A stretch of 64,000 nucleotides of DNA from assembly GCA_019243635.1 (NCBI GenBank), contig JAFAUB010000090.1, positions 61,123 to 125,122 of the forward strand. The letters are read 5' to 3'. Position numbers and translations under genes: made by a program. How positions within the stretch are numbered: the first letter of the stretch is position 1; the number at the start of each line of letters is the position of its first letter. Shown here piece by piece: positions 1-6,701 of the stretch. This stretch comes from Pseudonocardiales bacterium. GTDB lineage: Bacteria > Actinomycetota > Actinomycetes > Mycobacteriales > Pseudonocardiaceae. The notes beneath the pieces were generated by a model. The model searched no databases. It saw nothing but the letters and a program-made list of their open reading frames with translations, and was not told the origin of the DNA.

Positions 1-435
1 CGCGACCGCGGCGGCCTCCGTGGCCACCGCGCCGGTCGAACCGGGCGCCACCGGTACCCCGGCGGCCGCCATGATGTCCCGGGCGGCCACCTTGTCACCC
101 ATCGCGGAGATCGCCTCGGCGCTGGGGCCGACCCACACCAGGCCGGCGTCGCGCACCGCCTGGGCGAACCCGGCATCCTCGGAGAGGAACCCGTAGCCGG
201 GGTGCACCGCGACCACCCGGGCCCGGCGGGCGGCGTCGAGTAGCTGGTGGGTGTCCCGGTAGGCCCGTGCCGGTGGCCCGGTGAGCTCGAGCGTCTCGTC
301 CGCCTCGGCGACGAACGGCAGCTCGGCGTCCACCGAGGAGTGCACCGCGACGGTCCGTACTCCCAGGCTCCGCGCGGAGCGGATGACCCGCCGGGCGATC
401 TCACCCCGGTTAGCGACCAACACCGACTCGAACAC
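1..435 (-). CDS. Biotin carboxylase / acyl-CoA carboxylase alpha subunit, N-terminal part (runs off window)
   Basis: The leftward frame from a GTG at 435 reads VFESVLVANRGEIARRVIRS and continues as an open biotin-carboxylase N-domain to the window edge (about 145 residues seen). LVANRGEIA and HPGYGFLSE are family signatures of the ATP-dependent enzyme that carboxylates biotin in acetyl/propionyl-CoA carboxylases. The GTG is preceded by AAAGGGG at about 9 bases, which decides the start. It lies 39 bases downstream of the cation transporter in the same direction, so it could be co-transcribed. Which acyl-CoA is used depends on partner subunits outside the window. The BCCP domain, if present, is also outside. 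Confidence 0.9.
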   Translation of the reverse strand, partial: MFESVLVANRGEIARRVIRSARSLGVRTVAVHSSVDAELPFVAEADETLELTGPPARAYRDTHQLLDAARRARVVAVHPGYGFLSEDAGFAQAVRDAGLVWVGPSAEAISAMGDKVAARDIMAAAGVPVAPGSTGAVATEAAAVA

Positions 436-474
436 GCGCCCGTACCCCTTTCGTCGAGGTCGTGACCGTACCGC

Positions 475-1401
475 TCAGCTGGTGCTCGCGGGGGTGCGGT
501 CCAAGTCCGGCTCCAGGTAGATGATCCGCGCAGCGGGGACCGCGCCGCGGACCCTCGCCTCGGCCTCGTCGATGACCCGGGCCACCTCGGCGGTGGACAT
601 GGTGGCCGGCACCGCGATCTTCGCGGCGACCAGCAGCTCGTCCGGGCCGAGGTACTGGGTCTTGAGGTGGATCACCCGGTCCACACCGCGCCCCACCATC
701 GCGGTACAGATGGTACGCAGCTCGTCCGGGCCGGAACCCTCCCCGATCAGCAGACTCTTGGTCTCCACGATGAGGATGATCGCGATGGCGCCGAGCAGGA
801 CGCCGATGCCCAGCGTGCCGATCCCGTCCCAGACCGGGTCCCCGGTGAGCACCGACAGCCCGACGCCACCGAAGGCCAGCAGCAGCCCGATCAGCGCGCC
901 GGCGTCCTCCAGCAGCACCACCGGAAGCTCCGGGGTCGTGGACTGCTTGATGAACTGCCACCAGCTCCTCCCTTCACCCTTGAGTGGCCGGGACTCCCTG
1001 ATCGCGGTGCGGAAGCTCAGGCTCTCCAGCACGGTCGCCACCACCAGGATCGCCATCGCGACCAGTGGCGAGCTGATCCTTTCGTGGCTGTACAGCTTGC
1101 GGACGCCCTCGGAGAGCGCGAACACCGAACCGAGGCTGAACAGCAGCAGCGCCACCACGAAGGAGTAGAAGTAGCGGTCGCGGCCGTGGCCGAACGGATG
1201 CTGAGGGGTGGCCGCGCGCCGGGCGCTGCGGCGCCCGATCAGCAGCAGACCCTGGTTGGAGGTGTCAGCCACGGAGTGCACCGCCTCGGCGAGCAGTGAC
1301 GACGAGCCGGTGACCAGGTACCCGATGAACTTCGCCAGCGCGATACCGGCGTTGGCCAGCAACGCCGCGATGATCACTATCGTCCCGCCGCCCGCTGACA
1401 C
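475..1401 (-). CDS. Cation diffusion facilitator family transporter
   Basis: A 308-residue membrane protein of the CDF (ZnT/CzcD-like) family, which exports divalent metals in exchange for protons. Several hydrophobic helices are visible, starting with IVIIAALLANAGIALAKFI. The metal site typical of TM2 appears as HSVAD, and a second aspartate motif as LLEDAGAL. The soluble C-terminal part (about residues 215-308) looks like the cytoplasmic dimerisation domain, ending in IIYLEPDLD. An open frame extends further upstream, but the GTG at 1401 has a GAGGAGG ribosome site 8 bases before it and begins just ahead of the first helix. The gene follows manA in the same direction; the metal is unknown. 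Confidence 0.85.
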   Translation of the reverse strand: MSAGGGTIVIIAALLANAGIALAKFIGYLVTGSSSLLAEAVHSVADTSNQGLLLIGRRSARRAATPQHPFGHGRDRYFYSFVVALLLFSLGSVFALSEGVRKLYSHERISSPLVAMAILVVATVLESLSFRTAIRESRPLKGEGRSWWQFIKQSTTPELPVVLLEDAGALIGLLLAFGGVGLSVLTGDPVWDGIGTLGIGVLLGAIAIILIVETKSLLIGEGSGPDELRTICTAMVGRGVDRVIHLKTQYLGPDELLVAAKIAVPATMSTAEVARVIDEAEARVRGAVPAARIIYLEPDLDRTPASTS

Positions 1402-1514
1402 CCCCGGCGCCTCCTCACACTTCCCGTCTCGCCGCACCGGCGAGCGTACAAGTGACCGAGGTGTCCTACCGGGGGAACCGCTGCGCAGCTCAGCTTCTCC
1501 AGGGGACGGCGACG

Positions 1515-2798
1515 TCAGTCGGCGAGTCCGGGCAGGGCACGGAAGAGCTGGACGGGGCCGGCGCCTGGACACATCATGACGTCGGGGTCCGCGGCGGCCA
1601 GCCAGACCGACCCGCCTCGGCGCACCGTGACGCGGCCGCCGTCTCGGGAGCGCAGCTCCGCCGACCCCCGGGTGCACAGCAAGATCTGCGGCCACGAGCT
1701 GCGCAGCAGGACCGGGGTCGACTCGCCGTCGGCCCACTCGAGCCGGGTCAGCTGGAATTCCTCGGCCGGGGTGCGATAAGCGGTCTCCTGCGGCCCGACC
1801 CGTTCCCCGCGTTGCACCGGCAGCTCACCGTGGGAGAAGTCGAGGACCCGCAGCAACTCCGGAACGTCGATGTGCTTGGCGGTCAGACCACCGCGCAGCA
1901 CGTTGTCCGAGTTGGCGCTGATCTCCACAGCGGTGCCCCGCAGGTAGCTGTGCAGGTTGCCGGCCGGGAGGTACATCGCGTCTCCCGACGCCAGCACGAC
2001 GTGGTTGAGTAGCAAGGCCGCGAGCACCCCGACGTCGCCGGGATACGTCTCGGCCAGCTCCAGAAGCACCCGGCACTCTTGTCGGAAATCGCTACCGCGA
2101 GGTTGTCGGAAATCGCCGTCTCGAGGCTGTCGAAAATCATCGCACACGCCGTCGCGGCGCAGCAGCGCAACGCAGGCATCCAGGGTGCAGGGCAGCACGG
2201 CCTTCACCGCCGGCTCGGGCATCGTGATCCAGGTGGTGAACAGGGTGCGTAGCCCGTCGGCATTCGGCTCGGCCGCGAGCATCGTGCGGTAAGGCTCCAG
2301 CGCCGGCACGTCCAGCGCGGCGAGCAGCTCGACGGTGCGCAGCGGATCTCGAAAACCGGCCAGCGCGTGGAGCTCGGTGAGCGCGCAGATCAGCTCAGGT
2401 TTGTGGCTGGGGTCGGAGTAGTTGCGTTCCGGGGCGTCTGGGGGGATCCCCCGGGCCTCTTCGCGGGCGAATCCCTCGGCGGCCTGCGCCGCGGACGGGT
2501 GGGCCTGCAGGCTCAGCGGTTCCTCGGCGGCGAGTACCTTGAGCAGGAAGGGCAACCGGGGCCCCCAGCGCTGCGCGCAGCGGCTCCCGAGATGGCGGTC
2601 CGGGTCGGCGTGCAGGGCTTCCAGCAGGGAGGTCTGGGCACCGTCCGCGTGCAGCAGCACCGACGAGTCCGCCGGGTGCGCACCAAGCCACAGCTCCGCC
2701 TGCGGGTGCGGGGCCGGGACCGGGCCGCCGAGGAGTTCCGCGATCGCGGTCCGGGAGCCCCAGGCGTAAGGCCGCACCGCGTTGCGCAACAACTCCAC
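1515..2798 (-). CDS. manA: Mannose-6-phosphate isomerase, class I
   Basis: A 427-residue type I phosphomannose isomerase, interconverting fructose-6-P and mannose-6-P to feed GDP-mannose synthesis. The N-terminus MELLRNAVRPYAWGSRTAIA is typical, followed by the cupin/zinc core with QAHPS near residue 110 and later the loop RGGLTAKHID. The GTG at 2798 has AAGGGA about 6 bases upstream; an earlier in-frame GTG touches that site and is less likely. Residues about 222-243 contain an unusual insertion made of an 8-residue unit (D-F-R-Q-P-R-x-x) repeated about 2.5 times. The gene belongs to the leftward manB operon, matching manB-manA linkage in related actinobacteria. Confidence 0.93.
   Translation of the reverse strand: MELLRNAVRPYAWGSRTAIAELLGGPVPAPHPQAELWLGAHPADSSVLLHADGAQTSLLEALHADPDRHLGSRCAQRWGPRLPFLLKVLAAEEPLSLQAHPSAAQAAEGFAREEARGIPPDAPERNYSDPSHKPELICALTELHALAGFRDPLRTVELLAALDVPALEPYRTMLAAEPNADGLRTLFTTWITMPEPAVKAVLPCTLDACVALLRRDGVCDDFRQPRDGDFRQPRGSDFRQECRVLLELAETYPGDVGVLAALLLNHVVLASGDAMYLPAGNLHSYLRGTAVEISANSDNVLRGGLTAKHIDVPELLRVLDFSHGELPVQRGERVGPQETAYRTPAEEFQLTRLEWADGESTPVLLRSSWPQILLCTRGSAELRSRDGGRVTVRRGGSVWLAAADPDVMMCPGAGPVQLFRALPGLAD
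2080..2141. repeat. In-frame 24-bp tandem repeat inside manA
   Basis: Two full copies (2080-2103 and 2104-2127) and a partial third of a 24-bp unit beginning TGTCGGAAATCG. The unit is a multiple of 3, so the frame of manA is kept and an 8-residue peptide is repeated. This is a small intragenic minisatellite. Confidence 0.85.
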
Positions 2799-2827
2799 AA
2801 CCACTCCCTTACCGCCTGGATACTCGT

Positions 2828-4006
2828 TCATCCGATGGCCGGCCCAACCGAGCCGACCCACCCCGGGCCGCCCAACACGCCACGACTCAGCCCGAGGTAC
2901 AGCGCCGCGAAGTCGAACCGTAGGGCCAACACAGCGGCGGCGCACGCGGTGGCACTCGGCTCGTCCTGGCGCACCATCAGCTCCTCGTCGACGGTCACCA
3001 GATCAGCGCTGGGCAGCGCGTCCAACGCCGCGGCGCGCTCCGGCTCGTTGCGGGGATCTCCGAGCACACCGAGCAGGACAGGCCGGACCACCGGCATACC
3101 ACCGCGCGGTGGCACATCACCGAACGGGTCCTCGAACGGGTCACTGAACACGTCGGCGGCCCCACCGCCGCGGGTCGCCTCCTGACGCAGCACCGGCAGC
3201 GCGGCCGCCTCGTGGAATCCCGCGGCATGCGCCACCACCCCCGCGTGCGCGGCCAGCGCCCCGGCGCAGTGCCCGGCCACGGCGGTGGCCACCGGGTCGG
3301 TGCCCCACAGCAACGGGGTTCGCGCGCTCAGCCGCAACGCCAGGGACTTGGCGGGGTTGACCAAAGACTCATGGGCGATGTGATCGCGCTCCGCTTCCCG
3401 GTCCAGCTCACCAGCCAGTGCCTCGACGTCGGTGATCAGCAAACCCAGGGTGTCCAGCAGCAGCAGACCGGCGGTCAGGGCGCGCGGCAGCGCCAGTCCC
3501 GGTGGTACCTCGATCCGGGGCACCAGCAGCACCGATCGACCCGCCGCCGCAGCCGTCACCAGGCCCTCGGCGGGTGCGGTGAGCACCACCTGGGCTCCCC
3601 GACGGACCGCGCGGTCAAGACCCTCCGCTAGCTCCCGGTCACCGGGGTCGGTGGTGTTGGCCAGCACGACGTCCAGCGCGCCCACCCACATCGGGACTGA
3701 CCGCGTCGTCACCACCGGCACCGGGCAGGACGACCCGAGCAGCGCCAACAGCAGCGGCGCGGCGGCCGGCGTCGCACCCGGCCGGGTCAGCAGCACCAGC
3801 GCTCGCGGACGTTCACCGGCCAGCCGCCGCAGGCCCGCCTCCTGCGCGGCCGCAGCCGTGGAACGCACCTGGGCGCCCGCCGTGGCCGCGGCGCGGAGCA
3901 ACCCACCGGTGTCGGTGGCCTCCAGGCGCCCAGGGTCATCGAGTAAGTCGTCGTCACCGCTGGCATCCCGGCCGGCGTGGGACAGGCCACGGTCAGGTTG
4001 CGTCAC
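2828..4006 (-). CDS. SIS-domain / TobH-like phosphosugar-isomerase-like protein (Rv3256c type)
   Basis: A 392-residue protein of the type found between manA and manB in mycobacteria and relatives (Rv3256c; also called TobH-like). Visible features are alanine/leucine-rich alternating helices, a nucleotide/sugar-binding-like stretch around VPVVTTRSVPMWVGALD, and LLWGTDPVATAVAGH in the second half, consistent with tandem SIS domains of the bifunctional phosphoglucose/phosphomannose isomerase superfamily. No experimental function is known to me. The start is the GTG at 4006, which overlaps the stop of the upstream Trm112-like gene as GTGA and implies translational coupling. A role in mannose-phosphate metabolism is inferred from position only. 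Confidence 0.75.
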   Translation of the reverse strand: MTQPDRGLSHAGRDASGDDDLLDDPGRLEATDTGGLLRAAATAGAQVRSTAAAAQEAGLRRLAGERPRALVLLTRPGATPAAAPLLLALLGSSCPVPVVTTRSVPMWVGALDVVLANTTDPGDRELAEGLDRAVRRGAQVVLTAPAEGLVTAAAAGRSVLLVPRIEVPPGLALPRALTAGLLLLDTLGLLITDVEALAGELDREAERDHIAHESLVNPAKSLALRLSARTPLLWGTDPVATAVAGHCAGALAAHAGVVAHAAGFHEAAALPVLRQEATRGGGAADVFSDPFEDPFGDVPPRGGMPVVRPVLLGVLGDPRNEPERAAALDALPSADLVTVDEELMVRQDEPSATACAAAVLALRFDFAALYLGLSRGVLGGPGWVGSVGPAIG

Positions 4007-4248
4007 CCTGAGCCCAGCCCGCCGCCGTCGCTGCCGTGCACCCCGTCGACACCCGGACCGGTCTCGGGCAACGCCTCGTCCAGCAGCAGCACCGGGATGC
4101 CATCGGTCACCGGGAAGCTGCGCCCGCACTCGGCGCAGGTCAGCGCATCAGCCTCGGGATCAGCGGCGGTACCGCTGTGCAGCTTGGCGTGCGCCGGGCA
4201 CGGGCACGCCAAGATCTCCATCAGCGCAGGGTCCAAGTCCACGGCCAT
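4003..4248 (-). CDS. Trm112 / UPF0434-family small zinc-ribbon protein
   Basis: An 81-residue protein with the Trm112 pattern: LMEILACPCPAH near the N-terminus, then LTCAECGRSFPVTDGIPVLL. Cysteine pairs suggest a zinc-binding fold. In eukaryotes Trm112 activates methyltransferases; bacterial relatives are mostly uncharacterised. The C-terminal tail is glycine-rich. It begins 11 bases after the manB stop and overlaps the next gene by GTGA, so it is firmly inside the mannose operon. Partner and role are not deducible here. Confidence 0.85.
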   Translation of the reverse strand: MAVDLDPALMEILACPCPAHAKLHSGTAADPEADALTCAECGRSFPVTDGIPVLLLDEALPETGPGVDGVHGSDGGGLGSG

Positions 4249-4259
4249 CGTCGTCCTCC

Positions 4260-5630
4260 TCAGTTGCCGCGCACCAGTGCCAGCACCTCATCGCGCAACG
4301 CCTCGACCGCTGTGGTGTCGCGCGCCTCGACGTTCAGACGCAGCAGCGGCTCGGTGTTCGACGGGCGCAGGTTGAACCACGACCCGTCAGGGCACCGTAC
4401 GGTGAGACCGTCGAGCTCGTCGAGCTCGACGGTCTCTCGCGCGGCGAACCGCTCCCGCACCGCCTCCATCCTGCCCCGCTGGTCGGCGACTATGGAGTTG
4501 ATCTCACCGGACGCGGCGTAGCGGCTGAACTCGGCCATCAGCGCCGAGGCCGGGCGCTGCTGCTGACCGAGTGCGGCGAGCACGTGCAGCGCGGCGAGCA
4601 TCCCCGAGTCGGCGCGCCAGAAACTGCGGAAGTAGTAATGCGCGGAATGCTCGCCACCGAAGATCGCGCCGGTTTCCGCCATCCGCTGCTTGATGAACGA
4701 GTGGCCGACCCGGGTGCGCACCGGCCGCCCGCCGTGCTCGGCGACGATCTCCGGCACGGCCCGCGAGGTGATCAGGTTGTAGATCACCGCGGCACCGGGC
4801 TCGGTGGCCAGCTCCCGGGTGGCGACCAACGCGGTGACAGCGCTGGGACTCACCGGATCACCACGCTCGTCGATCACGAAGCAGCGGTCGGCGTCGCCGT
4901 CCAGGGCCAGGCCCAGATCGACGCCATGCTCTCGCACGGCTATCCGCAGGTCCACCAGGTTCGCCGGATCCAGCGGGTTGGCCTCGTGGTTCGGGAAGGT
5001 CCCGTCCAGTTCGAAGAACAGCGGAATGATGTGCAGCGGCAGCCCCTCGACGATAGCTGGCACCGTGTGCCCCCCCATCCCGTTGCCGGCGTCCACCACG
5101 ACTCGCAACGGCCGGATCCCGGACAGGTCCACCAGCGAGCGCAGGTAGCGCGCGTAGTCGGCGAGCATGTCCCGCTCGGTGACGACGCCGCCGCCCGGCC
5201 CCGGCTCAATGCCACGCTCGACCGCGACCCGGATCTCCTCCAGCCCGCTGTCCTGGCCGACCGGGGCGGCACCGGCCCGGCAGAGCTTGATGCCGTTGTA
5301 GCGAGCCGGATTGTGGCTTGCGGTGAACATCGCCCCTGGCAACCCGAGCCACCCGGAGGCGAAATAGAGCATATCCGTGCTGGCCAGGCCGATCGAGATG
5401 ACATCGAGACCGCGGTCGGTCACGCCCCGCGCGAAGGCGGCCGCCAGGCCGGGTGAGGAGTCCCGCATGTCGTGTCCGACGACCACGCCCCGCGGGCCGG
5501 TCGAACCGCCGGAGCCGACCACGAGGTCGGCGAAGGCGGCGCCGATATCGCGCACCACCTCGGAGTCCAGCTCCCTCCCGACGATACCCCGGATGTCGTA
5601 GGCCTTGACTATCGCAGACAGGTCGGCCAC
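4260..5630 (-). CDS. manB: Phosphomannomutase / phosphoglucomutase
   Basis: A 456-residue alpha-D-phosphohexomutase converting mannose-6-P to mannose-1-P (and possibly glucose-6-P to glucose-1-P). Four family motifs are visible: KAYDIRGIVG at the N-terminus, the phosphoserine loop TASHNP in MFTASHNPARYNGIKL, the metal loop DGDADRC, and GGEHSAHYY plus RPSNTEPLLRLN near the C-terminus. The GTG at 5630 (VADLSAIVKAYD) is preceded by GGAGGGAGAG; an ATG 24 bases upstream has a weaker context. It appears to be the first gene of the leftward operon, since a strong hairpin separates it from the DUF3499 gene. Confidence 0.95.
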   Translation of the reverse strand: MADLSAIVKAYDIRGIVGRELDSEVVRDIGAAFADLVVGSGGSTGPRGVVVGHDMRDSSPGLAAAFARGVTDRGLDVISIGLASTDMLYFASGWLGLPGAMFTASHNPARYNGIKLCRAGAAPVGQDSGLEEIRVAVERGIEPGPGGGVVTERDMLADYARYLRSLVDLSGIRPLRVVVDAGNGMGGHTVPAIVEGLPLHIIPLFFELDGTFPNHEANPLDPANLVDLRIAVREHGVDLGLALDGDADRCFVIDERGDPVSPSAVTALVATRELATEPGAAVIYNLITSRAVPEIVAEHGGRPVRTRVGHSFIKQRMAETGAIFGGEHSAHYYFRSFWRADSGMLAALHVLAALGQQQRPASALMAEFSRYAASGEINSIVADQRGRMEAVRERFAARETVELDELDGLTVRCPDGSWFNLRPSNTEPLLRLNVEARDTTAVEALRDEVLALVRGN

Positions 5631-5693
5631 CGCTCTCCCTCCACCGAGCCCCATCCACCGACCCTATCCACGTATCACACCCCGGACGCAACC

Positions 5694-5743
5694 AGCGGGC
5701 TCAGCGGGGTTATCAGGGTAGCCACCACCCCGCTGAGCCCGCT
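5694..5743. terminator. 17-bp-arm perfect inverted repeat between DUF3499 gene and manB
   Basis: Arms AGCGGGCTCAGCGGGGT (5694-5710) and ACCCCGCTGAGCCCGCT (5727-5743) are exact reverse complements with a 16-base loop. It lies 22 bases beyond the leftward DUF3499 stop and 63 bases ahead of the manB start. There is no T-tract, as is common for actinobacterial terminators. A terminator for the DUF3499 transcript or a leader structure for manB are both possible. Confidence 0.7.
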
Positions 5744-5765
5744 GAATGCGACAAGACAAGAGAGG

Positions 5766-6134
5766 TCAGTTGTCGGGGGGGGTGGGGAGGATGCGGAGGT
5801 GGGCGCGGTGGGGTGCTGGAGTGGTGGGAACGGGCTCGATCGGACGGAGGGCGCGGCCGGCTTCGCGTACCGCCTCGGCGAGCGCGGTGAGATCGTCCAC
5901 CGAGGGTTCCGGCTCGACGAGGTCACCGTCGTGACGCACGACGTCCCACCCCCGCGGAGCGGTCAGCCCTAGCGCGTGCCGCTCGCACAGGTCGTAGGAG
6001 TGCGGCTCGCTGGAGGTGGCCAGGGGACCCACCACCGCTGTGGAGTCGGCGTAGGCGAAGGTGAGCGTGGCAACCGCCGGGTTCGTGCACCCGGTTCTCG
6101 AGCACCGCCGCGTGCTGCGCACAGCCGGGACCAT
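5766..6134 (-). CDS. DUF3499 family protein (Rv3258c type)
   Basis: A 122-residue conserved actinobacterial protein. It begins with a cysteine-rich motif RRCSRTGCTNPAVATLTFAY and has a second, histidine/cysteine-containing motif HSYDLCERHALGLTAPRGW, which looks like a small zinc-binding fold. It sits just upstream of manB and divergent from the metallopeptidase-like gene at 6201, the same arrangement as Rv3258c/Rv3259. Function is unknown. Two nearby starts (ATG 6134 and an in-frame GTG five codons later) are possible. Confidence 0.75.
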   Translation of the reverse strand: MVPAVRSTRRCSRTGCTNPAVATLTFAYADSTAVVGPLATSSEPHSYDLCERHALGLTAPRGWDVVRHDGDLVEPEPSVDDLTALAEAVREAGRALRPIEPVPTTPAPHRAHLRILPTPPDN

Positions 6135-6200
6135 AGCGCGCAGGTCCCGCCGAACACGGTAGGCGCGCGGCGCGGTCCCGATGCTCGCTAGACTCGGTCG

Positions 6201-6686
6201 ATGGCGGGGACTCGGTCAGTCCGTTCTCGGCTACGCAGGCGTCGGGACCGGCGCGGCCGCGGCGTCCGGGGGCTGCTGTTCCCCGCCACGCTGCCCGCGG
6301 CGCGCAGCCGCTCGGAGCGGTTCGACGCGATCGTGCTGGGCGCGCTCGAACCGATCGACGAGCGCTGGCACGCCGACCTTGACAGGCTCGATGTCGCGGT
6401 TGACGAGGTGCCAGAGGTCACCGACTGCGACCCGACCACCGTCACCTGGGGTAGCGACGTGGTGGAGGACGGCAACATCCCGCTGGCCCGCCTGATTCCG
6501 GCGGGGGTGGACCGCGCCGGCTTGCCCACCCGAGCCCGAATCGTGCTCTACCGACGGCCCCTGGAGACCCGAGCGCCCGACGGCGTCGACCTCTCCGACC
6601 TGGTGCATGAGGTGCTGGTCGAGCAGGTGGCGAACTACCTGGGCCTCGACCCGGACGTCATCGACGGACCCGAGGAGGCGGGCTGA
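6201..6686 (+). CDS. Metallopeptidase-family-like protein (Rv3259 type), active site not canonical
   Basis: A 161-residue protein with an arginine-rich N-terminus and the domain layout of the small zincin-like family (PF06262-type) found beside DUF3499 in actinobacteria. The expected HExxH is not present: the corresponding helix reads VHEVLVEQVANYLGLDPD, keeping one His-Glu pair but not the second His. Peptidase activity is therefore doubtful. It starts at ATG 6201, divergent from DUF3499 with a 66-base gap, and ends convergent with the membrane protein gene at 6702. Confidence 0.65.
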   Translation: MAGTRSVRSRLRRRRDRRGRGVRGLLFPATLPAARSRSERFDAIVLGALEPIDERWHADLDRLDVAVDEVPEVTDCDPTTVTWGSDVVEDGNIPLARLIPAGVDRAGLPTRARIVLYRRPLETRAPDGVDLSDLVHEVLVEQVANYLGLDPDVIDGPEEAG

Positions 6687-6701
6687 CCACGCCGGGCGGG
6701 C

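Noticed and set aside
3432..5456. Long plus-strand frame across the SIS-like, Trm112 and manB genes
   Set aside because: Arg/Pro/Ala-rich antisense shadow; the minus-strand genes have clear motifs and overlaps.
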